Origin: Pilaira anomala
Taxonomy: Eukaryota > Mucoromycota > Mucoromycetes > Mucorales > Mucoraceae
Reading direction: 5' to 3'
Assembly (NCBI GenBank): GCA_025716855.1
Contig: JAIXMQ010000061.1
Span: forward strand, 1-64,000
Length of the DNA stretch: 64,000 bases
Shown here: positions 21,405-32,370 of the stretch, one piece after another
How positions within the stretch are numbered: the stretch's first letter is position 1
Layout of the letters: every line of letters begins with the position of its first letter
Position numbers and translations under genes: made by a program
The notes under the pieces: generated by a model
The model's input: only the letters and a program-made list of their open reading frames with translations
What the model was told of the DNA's origin: nothing
Databases searched by the model: none

Positions 21405-23300
21405 ATGGGTAGAGCAACCAAGTTTATGGAATCTATTCCTTTACCCAACTTTGACAGAAAAGAAGTCCTACCTATAGCTAGTATTGCAGCTGCAGCTTCT
21501 ATCTTTTATGCATCTTATCGAATGCTCTCACCTGGCCAAGAAACACAAAAAACTTACAAGAAGATACCTATTCCTGATTCTAGTTATCCGTATGTTGGAC
21601 ATTTGATGACATTAGGTGATCTTCCTGGAAGAACTGTTGCTAAATGGCATAGAAAATTGGGACCTATCATCAATCTCAAAATGGGTGTTCAAAATTGGAT
21701 TATGGTTGATGACCCAATTTTAGCTCATAAGATATTTGTAGCAAGAGGTGCAGAAACTGCGTATAGACCCTATAGTGTATATGGTCATGAATATCATAAT
21801 GTCGGCGGAAAGTAAAGTATCTCTCGTGAAAATATGTACTTGTCATATTAATCGCATGCTTGTTATTTTTAGAGGCGTTTCTTTCTCTCAACCTGATGGT
21901 CATTGGAAAGATAACAGAGCTGCAGGTATATATCGCGATAACAAAAAAAAAATGAATAACATAATACAGATTAATAAAAATCTATTTAAATAGTCATATC
22001 TGTATTAGGACCTAAGCATATAGAAAGATATATGCCTACAATTAACAAGGAATCAAAAGACTTGGTCACAGCACTTATTGAAACCACTAAAACAGAAGGT
22101 AGTGTCGACCCTTTCAAGCATTTAGAACTGAACTCGATGAACGTTATCACAACAGCTGCTTTCAGCAGAAGCTTTGATTCTGTTGAAGACCCAATCTTTT
22201 TAAAATTATCCGAAGTCACTGAAGTCACTATGATGCATGTTGCGATAGAAAATGACATGCCTAATTTTCTCCCTATTCTTTCTGTGTATGATTACTTTTT
22301 TGGACAACAAGCTGTACAAAAAAGTTTTGTCGAAAAAGAACGTAACCCTATGTTAAGACAATTGATTAAAGAAGCTGCTGTAGCGGAAGGCCCAAACATT
22401 ATTAAATCTTTTGTAGAAGATGGATTTGACTTGTCAGAGGATGAAAAATTGGCTATCTCAGGTAAAAAATAAAAAAAAATAAAAAAAAAGAGCATTTATA
22501 AAAAAAAAAAGCTTGCATTAATATACAACCTTAATTAAAGCGGATCTGCTTGTTGGTGGAACAGATACTACATCAGTCACTGCGTATTGGGTTATTGCTA
22601 TCATGTGTCATTATCCGGATATCCAGAAACAGGTCGCTGCTGAAATAGATGAATTTATTAAAACTAATGGTCGAATTCCATCCTTTAAAGAAAGAGATCA
22701 AGTTCCGTATTGTATTTCTGTCATGAAAGAAAGTATGAGATATAGACCAACAACTTCGTTTGGATTAGCCCATACTGCAAGAGAAGATAGTAAGTACCCA
22801 TCATTCTTGTTTTTTTTTATATATACATATATGGTTTACTAATATGTTTTAATCAGTTTGTGTTGATGATTATTTGATTCCAAAAGGATCTACTATCCTC
22901 TCAAGCATGGAGAGCATGCACATGAACCCAAATTTCTTTACTGATCCAGAAAAGTTTAATCCTGACAGATACTTGAATAACACTAAAACGATGCAATCTT
23001 CTGCTAATGGAAAAATTCACGAACGTGATCATTTTAACTTTGGTTGGGGAAGGTATAAAAATAAAAATTTGTTGTATACATCACATACTCATTTTCATGG
23101 TTGATAGACGTATATGCCCTGCAATTTATTTAGCCGAGACAGAGTTGTTTGCAGCATTTATCCAAATCTTTTCTAGGTGTCGTATTGAACCCACGAATGA
23201 TGGCATGCCTGACATTGAAGGTGCAGTAAGTGGCACACTCACTGTGATGGCCAACCGTTACAAAGTCAAGTTTATCAAGCGTTCTGACTCTCTTGTTTAA
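21405..23300 (+). CDS. Cytochrome P450 (CYP509-like)
   Basis: Six exons (21405-21811, 21873-21925, 21994-22461, 22541-22789, 22857-23052, 23108-23300) encode 521 aa, a normal P450 length. An N-terminal hydrophobic anchor (VLPIASIAAAASIFYASY) implies ER attachment. The I-helix oxygen-binding motif is LLVGGTDTTS (about residues 312-321). The K-helix ExxR is E373-R376 (ESMR). A PERF-like DPEKFNPDRYL is present, and the haem-binding loop is FNFGWGRRICPA with Cys461. The usual Gly two after the Cys is Ala, a common variant. The overall sequence style fits the CYP509 family abundant in Mucorales; substrate unknown. It needs a P450 reductase encoded elsewhere. Confidence 0.9.
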
Positions 23301-23686
23301 ACATTTTAATAATAAAATTATATGAAAACCGTAATCAAAAAAATGAGATATTTAGTTCGCTTCCACATGAAGAATATATACTTCTAATTGATGCAGATTG
23401 AACTAAGTTTATAAAACTGAAATTATTGAGTTCAAACATGTATTCTGATCATATGAACTCGTCAAAGAGCTGATTTATAAATTGTTTTAACTTATCAGGT
23501 TTTTTTTTTTAACAATGGATAGATTGATTTTTTAAATTCGAAAAAAAAAAGCATGGGACTTAGATATGTAGTATTTATTTATATTTTTTAGTTATATTGA
23601 GCACAATAAACTACCATACGATTTTATTTTACGAATATTAAAAGAAGTAAAATAAGATATTATTAAGCCAATTCAAATGACCATTC
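23301..23686. other. Convergent 3' ends of P450 and OBAP genes
   Basis: A 386-bp AT-rich spacer between two converging genes, with AATAAA-like signals on each side and a T-run at about 23500-23509. No other feature seen. Confidence 0.5.
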
Positions 23687-24453
23687 TTACTCTCTGATTT
23701 GCCAAGGTGTTTCAGTTTCCCAATGATCAGCGCCAGGTAAGACAGGGTCAGCTTTAATTACATCAGCTCTGGCAGCACGCTTTTGTTCAGTACTGATACC
23801 CAAGTATGCATCGCGCTCCTGTACAACCTTAGGGTTAACTTGACCATCTTTAGTAAAGGCCATAAGCAATTGAGGGGGTCCATAGGGAATTGAAGAAGAG
23901 CAGCTGTTATTATCATCAACAGGCCAGAGTTGCCATGTTTTACCTATATAAAGCAATCAAACACGTAAGAAAAGAGACTGATAGATATTTGAATCAATTA
24001 TATTACATACCATAAGTATTAGCAATGATCGCAAGTTGTTTATTTTCAGCAGTTTCAACCAATGTTTCGGGAACCATTGTCTTTGCTGTCATAACCAATC
24101 TAGTGTTGTCATTATTAGTTTAAACAGATATATAGCAAAGCAAAGTTTAAAGTCACTTACAAACCACTCTCTACTTCGTACTTATGTGAATGCCAGTACT
24201 TTTTCTCTTCAGCAGGCAATTCCTTGAAAAGCTTGTCAGAAATAATGTATTCAACGGCAATGAGTTTTGCTTTAGGACCATCACTGTCATATACCAAGCA
24301 TTGGCGACGGTCTTCATCGAGCATGGAACAGTAATGATATGATGTTATTTGACGATTGATGTTGTCACAATAAGGATGAATACCACAGAAACTCTCACAG
24401 ATATTTCCAAGAGGTTTGAAACTTTGTAAAGGTGCAGCAGCTTTTGATAACAT
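23687..24453 (-). CDS. Oil-body-associated protein (OBAP1 / DUF1264)
   Basis: Three exons (24453-24161, 24099-24011, 23943-23687) encode 212 aa. The protein carries the DUF1264 core: HPYCDNINRQITSYHYCSML, DEDRRQCLVYDSDGPKAKLI, EYIISDKLFKELP and YWHSHKYEVESG, followed by the conserved end KTWQLWPVDDN and LLMAFTKDGQV. In plants OBAP1 associates with lipid bodies, and fungal and bacterial relatives are mostly uncharacterised. Length is usual for the family (200-250 aa). A role at lipid droplets in this oleaginous-type fungus would be inference. The introns have donors GTAAGT and GTATGT. Confidence 0.9.
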
Positions 24454-26422
24454 GTTTTTTTTTGTTGAAGTTGGAATGTAAAAAAAAAGATATTTCACAA
24501 AAAATAAAAAAATGATAGTTTTTATAGTTGTTTTATCTGCGTTAAAGTTGACGTAATATGCATGAAATAAATATAGAGCTCCGCGAAATTTGATTGGGTT
24601 GTAGAAACTCTTACTTTCTATCATCAGTTTGACATAACCAATGTATCAAATTTCATTAACAAAAGGTCATGGTCATCTAATAATTATTTTCAATGGCTTG
24701 TCAGGAATCGACAAATACTTTTGTATTAATGGTGTATGGCTTCCATAACAAGCGTATGTACTTTAAATTAATTAGCCCAACAATTTCTTGTTTTGATGTG
24801 AAAAAATAAGAATTTAAAAGATCTAAACTTGTTTAACTTTGCTTTTCGTAAAAATGTTTAACCTTGTTTTTCGTAAAAGTGACATCAAGTATTTACATAA
24901 CTACCTAAATCACAACAAACAATTAAAATGTAATTAATGTTATAAACAAACTTGAATTTATATTCTAGAACGCCCGTTGCCGGAAAACCAAGTGGGTGTT
25001 GTTTTATCTTACATATATTACTTTTGTTAATTATGGATTGTTAATTATCTATTCCCGTTCCAGCTTACGAAATTATGACAACCCATCTACACACCCCATT
25101 TTTATGCATTCGCGGCGGTTTGTTACAAAAAACTCTAGACCGACTCTGTTCTGAATACAAGTTTATCTTAATTTGCTATATTGAGTGATATAATACTTTT
25201 ATGTTTACTCTTGGGATCGAAAGGGTGATCAATATGTATTCATTAAATGAGTAGGCCAATGACAATTCTCTTTGCATTGAAGACGTTTTTCTTTTCAAGT
25301 ATGTGACAGCTAAAAGGGCAAAGCTAATCATTTTGATAGATATCCTAGGTTCATTGAACAATATGGTTTACTCTCTGAAGATCTTTAAAAAAACAGTTCT
25401 CTGATTTTTAACAATAATGAAAAGTTTAAAGTTTTTCTATGTATAAGGTGTTTCAAAGATATTGTTATATTAGTAAAAGAGTATAATAGGGTTACTATAT
25501 CCTACGGTAATGAAACTCTCGTCTTTTATTTGATTGGACTTTCTAAGTTATATTTGAAGATATTACATTGTGATTCATCAATAACATATTGAAATGAGAA
25601 TAATTCTTTTACAGCAGTCTTTTTAGTTTATTAAACTATTACTCTTATTATATAGCTGAATCTTATGCATTACGTGGGATGATTTGTCTTTTTGACATGA
25701 ATTATGTATGTTTCTTAATATCCTAGTTTGTTCCTTTATTTATAATAACATAAAGCGAATAAAAGAAAAACTGAGAATTAAAAAAGAACTGGAAAAATTC
25801 AGTCAAAAAAACACTGAAATATGAACTGAATAGATTCAGCCAAAAGATGACTGAATCGTGCACGTTTTAGTATTTTTTTAGTCCATAATATTCAGTTTCA
25901 ATTCAGTTTTTTTCATTTCACGGTGATTGTAGCTTAAATTCTTCGTCTGATAGATAAACACATGTGACGAAAAGTCTGCATAGTGGGGCTTTTTTCATAA
26001 CATAGTTTTAAAAGACAAGCTGAACTATCAAACTGGCACAAGACAAACCTTAGCATTCATATATTCTGACTGGCTGATCATAATAAATGATTTTGAGCAG
26101 TTATACATATTGAGAACGTTTTTTATATGTATCCACTACAATATGAACTGTTGTATGTTTGATGTCCGTGTACGAGTGAATGACGTTCATTTAAAGATAA
26201 AGATCTACAGTTCACTGTTACACAAACTATTTTTTTAAAGAAATTGATAACGATGGCTCAAACTTCACAGAAATTAACAAAACTCGAGAACTTTTCTTTT
26301 TTAAAGTACCGTAAGTAGTACAAATATGATGAAATAAATGAATGTTTTTTTTTAATTGGAGAAAAAAAGAAAAAAAGAGATGTGTGTATAAAAGGGAATC
26401 TAAAGATAATAAAAAAGAAAAA
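24454..26422. other. Gene-poor 2-kb stretch
   Basis: No supported gene. A short 25-bp tandem duplication is at 24831 and an imperfect inverted arrangement of CAGT/ACTGAA motifs spans about 25796-25920. A 61-codon minus-strand frame at 25176-25361 has faint F-box-like spacing (FALLAVTYLKRK) but is too weak to call. Confidence 0.5.
24831..24880 (+). repeat. 25-bp tandem duplication
   Basis: Two adjacent units starting GTTTAACTTTGCTTTTCG and GTTTAACCTTGTTTTTCG, three mismatches. No coding content around it. Confidence 0.7.
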
Positions 26423-27685
26423 TTACATTAAAGTAGAAGAGTTGAGACCACCTTCAATATCAGCAACAACCATTTCAGTGACTAATTCATCAAAAGTAAC
26501 CTTACGCTTCCAACCCATTTCAGTGTTTGCTTTAGTAGGGTCACCCAACAAAAGTTCTACTTCAGCAGGACGGAAGTACTTGGGATCGATACGAACACGG
26601 ACTTTACCAGTTTCAGAATCTTTACCAATCTCATTTACACCCTCACCTTCCCAAACAATCTTACGACCAGTGACTCTGAAGGCCTTTTCAACAAAACTAC
26701 GAACGGTATGTGTTTCACCAGTAGCCAAAACGTAATCAACGGGCTTATCTTGTTGTAACATGAGCCACATACCTTCAACATAATCACGAGCATGTCCCCA
26801 ATCACGCTTAGCATCGATATTACCAAGGTAAAGACAATCTTGACGGCCTAAATGAATATCGGCAACAGCACGTGTAATCTTACGAGTAACAAAAGTACGT
26901 CCACGACGAGGAGATTCGTGGTTGAAAAGGATACCGTTACAGGCAAACATATCATAAGATTCACGGTAGTTGACTGTGATCCAGTAAGCATAAAGCTTTG
27001 CAACACCATAAGGAGAACGAGGATAAAAGGGTGTAGTTTCCTTTTGAGGTGTCTCGGCTACTTTACCGTAAAGTTCGGATGTAGAGGCTTGATAGAATCT
27101 AACACGGTCACTTAAACCACAAGTACGGATAGCATCTAATAAACGAAGAGTACCGAGAGCGTCAACATCACCAGTATATTCAGACATATCAAAAGAAACC
27201 TTGACGTGAGATTGAGCAGCCAAGTTATAAACTTCAGTAGGTTGAATTTGAGAGATGATGTGAACAAGACATGTGGAATCAGTCAAATCACCGTGATGGA
27301 GGAAGAACTTAACACCTAAAATAAAAAGGGGTCAAAATTTAATTTTTTTTAAGAAAAAAAAAAAACTCTCTTATTTACCTTGATCATGTCTATCCTTATA
27401 AATATGTTCAATACGACCAGTATTGAAAGAAGAAGATCTACGGATAATACCATGAACTTCATAACCCTTTTCCAATAAGAACTCGGTTAAATAAGAACCA
27501 TCTTGACCAGTGACACCTATAATAATTTTGTACCTTTAGTAACCAAAAAAAAAAAAAGGAGCGCAAAACGCGAATAAAAACTTACCAGTAACAAGAGCAA
27601 CCTTACGAGCCTTATATTCTTCAATAGGCATAGTAGAAGAGTTGTTACGTCCAACTAAGAGAGAGGCAATAAGATTTTCAGACAT
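26423..27685 (-). CDS. GMD: GDP-mannose 4,6-dehydratase
   Basis: Three exons (27685-27586, 27516-27379, 27315-26423) encode 376 aa, the usual length. The Rossmann motif [11 protein letters not shown] begins near residue 33 and is split by an intron. The catalytic region has QASTSELYG with the Thr/Glu pair near 158-160, and the SDR pair Y182-K186 lies in [46 protein letters not shown] and [17 protein letters not shown] are GMD signatures. It converts GDP-mannose to GDP-4-keto-6-deoxymannose, the committed step to GDP-L-fucose in the cytosol, and needs a GMER/GFUS partner not present in this window. Fucose is known from Mucoromycota cell-wall polymers. Confidence 0.96.
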
Positions 27686-30128
27686 TTTGAAGATTAAGAA
27701 AAAGAGATGAAGAAGAAATTAAATTGGGCTTTTTTTTTTAGTTTTTATTCTGATGAGGTTTGTCACACAAAATAAGCCTGGATTTATTTTAAGATCCAAG
27801 TAGGAGCCCTCTTTTTTTACTTGCTTGGTTTTATTGAATTTTAAACTTCCTCCCATCCAACCGGAGACGTTATTTAGAATATATTATGGCTTTTTTTTTA
27901 AATGACACTCGTCATTTCTGTGTTACTATAATGGCACTTAGATTTATTCAAAGATATGAGTTTTATATAAATATCAGAAAGAAGAAATATAGAGATAGAT
28001 CGAAGAAGAAATCTTTAAATATAGTAGTTTATTATATATATCTATTTGTATTTAGTTCGATATAATATTTTCTTTTTTCCTTATTTTTGTAATCAAGGTC
28101 CGGTAAGAATATTATATTTGACAGTTTGAGGTTAATTGTTTTGTTCTTTCTCGGCAAAATAAGAGCATTATGGTTTTATTTACACATATTATATAATACG
28201 ATGAATTCTGACCAAAGAATTAGTAACAGCAAAACTCTATGACACTATTTTTTTACATGTATGACAGTTGTCTTCTTTTTCTGGATCGACTTTTTGTTAT
28301 TTCTGTGGAGTATTAAAAATGTGAAAAAACATGTGTTTAAAATCATATACAGAAAGGAAAAACAAAAAACATGATATATTTATTATCGATTTAAAAGATA
28401 AAGTATAAAGTTAACAGTAGTAACCAACTATTTTAAAAGAGGAGTACTGGATGATATCATTGACATTCACCCCAAAGAACAAATATGAAAAAATGATCTA
28501 CATTGAAAGATTCACTAATTCGCTAATTAAATTCACGCAAGTTGAAATTTTTGAACAGATTATAAGTGGTCTAACTAAAAAGAAAGATTGTACTCAAGCG
28601 CCTCTTTTTAATAACATAAAGGTTAAGTAGAATACTAAAATAATGTATTATCGGAATCGTTTAAATTGAGATCAATGCGTTAACATAAGAATAACAGTTA
28701 TAATTATCAAATAACTTTTTTTGCCAGGTTTATCCTATTTATAGATTATAGACCCAGTGAAGGTAGTACGGCGCCAAACATTTTTTTTTTGTAAAGCAAA
28801 AAGTCTCCTATTTATAAATTCAGAGGCTGGTTTTATACAGAATTTCATTTTAATGGCTTAAATGTTGGGCTTTGCTTTCTTGTGTATTTAATTATTAATT
28901 GGGTTTGGAAAGTTGCTGTAATCATATTTCGATACTATGAACAAAAAAAATAAATAATCCAAGTCTAAAAATATCAGTTATTAGCAACGACTAGCCGAAA
29001 TCATATTTTGTCAAATTAATTAACTACTTGGCAAAACTAGCAGAAAAAATCCAGATTGTTCTTTTTGCCCCCACATGTCACTTTTTTTATTGACCCAAAC
29101 CACATCATTTAAGAATATGGAACAGGTTCAAGTCTTGATTTCAATTTGTGCAATCGATTTAAAGAATCTATTGAGTAAATGTATAAAACAGTTGATTTGT
29201 TTAATTTCAAGGGAAAAGAAGACTAAAGGCTGAATCAGCTATTTTTACGGACAAGAAAATAGGTTTATAGTGCTATTTCCACCTCCTCGGCTATCCCTTT
29301 TTTTTTAAAAACTTATTTCAATTCTGCCACAGAAATCGACTCACTTTTGAAAAACGACTCTGAAAAGAAAGTGAACTGTAGCTCGAGTCAGACAAACAAA
29401 AGAAAGGTACATACACACAGAGAAAGTTTTTTTTTTGAAGTTGCAGGAATCAAGGAACATGTTGCTTTAATTTATTTAATATGTAAGTCTTTTCGCTTTA
29501 TTCATTTAGCAGGTGTTTTATTGCAACTCAGCTATTCATCCCATTCTAAAAGTTGATATACTAACGTCCATGAATAAGCTATCTAATAGGTTAGAGAGTC
29601 GATGCATGTAAGTTTTAAGCACTTGTATAACGAAAAGAATGAGTATCTTTCGAAGGAAATAAATATCTACGAGAGTCCGGAAGAACAAGAAGCATAATAA
29701 AGGAAAACCAAGTATCGAATTGATCACTCTCAGCACACAAAGCAGATCTTTTTTTTTTAAAAGATATAGTCGGATAAATAAGCACCCTACATCCATTTCT
29801 TTTACATATTGTCGTTAGGTTTCTCGTTCCTAATTATTATGATCATCTCTTTGAATCATTTGAACCCGAGTGATGCTTGTCAATGACACTTATGAACCTT
29901 ATGTATTGCTTATGAATAAACTCTTGCCATATATTGAAGATATACATAGGTACAACAAACACCTAAATTTTGCTGGAACATCATATTTCTGTGTGTGAAA
30001 CCAGGTTACTGTTCAGTGAGGTTTAACAGGATTAGATAGATATTTCATCATGTGAATATTATAAATATTGGAGCTAATTAAGCACTATCATTATGAACAG
30101 GATTTTTGTTAAATGAGTGGGGATTTAT

Positions 30129-30198
30129 TTATTATATGAGAGTTATTATATGAGAGTTATTATATGGGAGTTATTATATGGGAGTTATTATATGGGAA
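30129..30198 (+). repeat. 14-bp tandem repeat, five units
   Basis: Five units of TTATTATATG(A/G)GAG in perfect register, with A changing to G between units 2 and 3, followed by a T-run. Confidence 0.85.
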
Positions 30199-30353
30199 TT
30201 TCTTTTTTTTTTTTTTTTTTTGTGTTAAAGAGATTTTAAAAAGTTATATGTATGTTTGAAGTGAGGTATAAAATGAGGATTAAAAATTAATTAAAGATGA
30301 TGGGTATATAGTTTTAGGGAGTAGAGATTATCTTGGTTTATGTAAATAAATGT

Positions 30354-30845
30354 TTGCAGCACGAATAATTGTAACAACGACTTGGCCAGAAGTGAAAGTA
30401 AAATCAGAGAAGATAAAACCAGTAAGAGTTATCAAGGATAGAGCCAAATATAAATTGAGAAGTGATTTTGATATGTATGAAGAAGATCTTGGTTTGGAAA
30501 TTGAAAAGTAGACAAGCTGGCAAACACTTTAGCTTAGATGAGTATGGACAAATGAAGAGACCAGTTATAGTTATTTTTTGGTTTTCTTGAGCTTTGTTTT
30601 TGCTAAGAGTAAGGATTATTTCAAGACAGTCAACAAAAGAAACGTTTGACGAATACATCATGATGGGCAAGAAAGATAAACAAATACCTATTTTTGTAAA
30701 ATTAAAAAACCATTTCCCAGCTATCTCCTCCCAACGAAACGAAGCCACCTCAGATGGATGGAACATCTCTACTAATGGCACTACTATCCCGACTACGGTG
30801 CCCATATTGTACTGCGAGTCAGTTAAGAAGCAAGTCAGCAAATAA
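30354..30845 (+). pseudogene. Decayed coding region, unknown family
   Basis: Three frames contribute protein-like segments in order: ARIIVTTTWPEVKVKSEKIK to a stop at about 30511, then HFSLDEYGQMKRPVIVIFW, then the 83-codon frame containing ETFDEYIMMGKKDKQIPIFV and NHFPAISSQRNEATSDGWN, which ends at 30845. The long minus-strand frame opposite (30404-30868) is a shadow. Not recognised. Confidence 0.3.
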
Positions 30846-31616
30846 TGGAATCGGTTATTCATGGTCAAAAGCTGTTTTCGATAGCCAGTACTGAATCTTT
30901 CAATTAAACTATACGTATATAGATTATACTAACATCTTACACACCAAACAGTATTAACCAAGACGAAGAACCTTTTGAAAGACTAGAATTTACATTTTGA
31001 CAGAATAAGATAGTATTAACCAGACAAAGATCTCTCTTGTATGTATATATAGTAGGTAAACACCATCCCCCAAGGAAACAACTGTTGACCCAGACCAACC
31101 AAAGAATGTCAAGATAAAAGCCTAGAGACCAATTGATTTTTAGCCATATTATTATAACAAGTAGTAAGGCCTTGTGGTAAAATAACTAGAAACTATGTGT
31201 ATGTGAAATTATTTTTCACACGTGAAAATATATTAGACAGTGAACTACTTTTTGTGAATAAAATTATATATCTTACCATTGATAATAAATGTATAATGCA
31301 CATTTTAAAATTGTTCATTTCTTGATACAAAATTTTGTATGTAATTGAAGCGGTAGTGGTAAAGAATATTTATGTTATATTTGATGAAAGAGATAAAGAG
31401 AAAGGAAAAAAAAAAGAAAAAGAAAAAAAATGGTTCTTTTAAATAAACATGTTTGCAATGTATCATCATGTGTTGCGCCAAAAAACTGCTGTGATTTAAT
31501 ACATGCATATTGTGACCTTAAAAACAAACACAAAATGTCAATAAAAGTGATGTAAAAAAAAAATTATTACAAATCTTCCAAATTAGTTATTAGCAACGAT
31601 TTCTCCTTAATTTCTT

Positions 31617-31979
31617 TCAAGTCTCGATATCTTGGGGAGTCATTTCATACCACTTATCTATCCAACAAAATAATTGTCTATAATACAGATGAAATAAATA
31701 ATTATCATGTTCTATTTAAAATGTTTTTCTATTTTTTTTTTTTTTTTTTTTTTACCTGTGGAACTTTGTAAATAAAGTACAAACGGTTTTAGTTAAGAAG
31801 GAATGAATGTCAAACCACTTGAATTCAATATAAGCTAATTTATAACAAGCCATGACAGATTCACATTTACTTTTCCATTCAGGGTCTGTTAAAGGTCTTT
31901 TCAGAGTGAAATTTTGGATCCTCTTCAGGTTATAATCGTTAAAAGGGATTTTATTATTAGCGATATTAATAATAATCAT
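31617..31979 (-). pseudogene. Truncated phosphatidylinositol transfer protein (C-terminal part only)
   Basis: Two exons (31979-31756, 31677-31617) give an open frame of 94 aa: RPLTDPEWKSKC, CYKLAYIEFKW, then LFTKFHRQLFCWIDKWYEMT and PQDIE. This matches the last third of class I PITPs (the PITPalpha/beta/RdgB type), where the fold's C-terminal strands and helix carry the same FTxFHRQxFCWxDxW core. The N-terminal lipid-cavity half is absent upstream. The frame stops just after PQDIE-T, and one frame over continues LKEIKEKSLLITNLEDL, the expected C-terminal helix, so a small indel is likely. It is therefore a fragment, possibly transcribed because its intron is intact, but unlikely to bind lipid. 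Confidence 0.75.
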
Positions 31980-32370
31980 ATTTCTCTTCTTTAGGTCTAA
32001 TTTTTTTTTATTTATATTAGATTTTTAACCATCATGAACAATTGATCCTTTATGTAACCATTCTTTTATAAAGACACAAAGTCAGTTAACGTATCCACTC
32101 TTACACACTCTGCTGTTCTAAAAATTTACCTTAAGAACTATATAAAGGAATTAATATAAAATATGAGATAATCTTACAATCATAAAATTCTATATGTACG
32201 AGTTTTTACAATAAGGATATGTGATCCAAGCTTATGCTTAGAGTGGGCATCCATTCTATTTTATAGACCGCATTTAAAGCAAAAATCCTGTTACTTGTGA
32301 CTGTAGCGCGTAAATAAATAAAAAAGATATACTAAATATCTATTTTCTGTTTTACCTTTTAAACAAAAAA

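Larger units (their letters stand above)
27686..31616. other. Gene-poor 3.9-kb stretch
   Basis: AT-rich with few usable frames. Around 30354-30845 the plus strand shows discontinuous coding-like sequence (TTTWPEVKVKSEKIKPVRV, then another frame HFSLDEYGQMKRPVIV, then RQSTKETFDEYIMMGKKDKQ), which looks like a decayed gene. A 14-bp tandem repeat lies at 30129-30198. No RNA gene recognised. Confidence 0.5.

Noticed and set aside
25176..25361. Minus-strand frame with F-box-like spacing (FALLAVTYLKRK)
   Set aside because: Only a few positions match the F-box genes; it could be a very old relic but cannot be supported.
26382..27115. Plus-strand frames over the GMD gene
   Set aside because: Antisense shadows; the minus strand has full GMD domain identity.
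30129..30198. Possible CRISPR-like array
   Set aside because: Five directly abutting 14-bp units without spacers; a eukaryotic tandem repeat.
30404..30868. 154-codon minus-strand frame
   Set aside because: Opposite a decayed plus-strand coding region; hydrophobic composition is a mirror of it and no domain is recognised.
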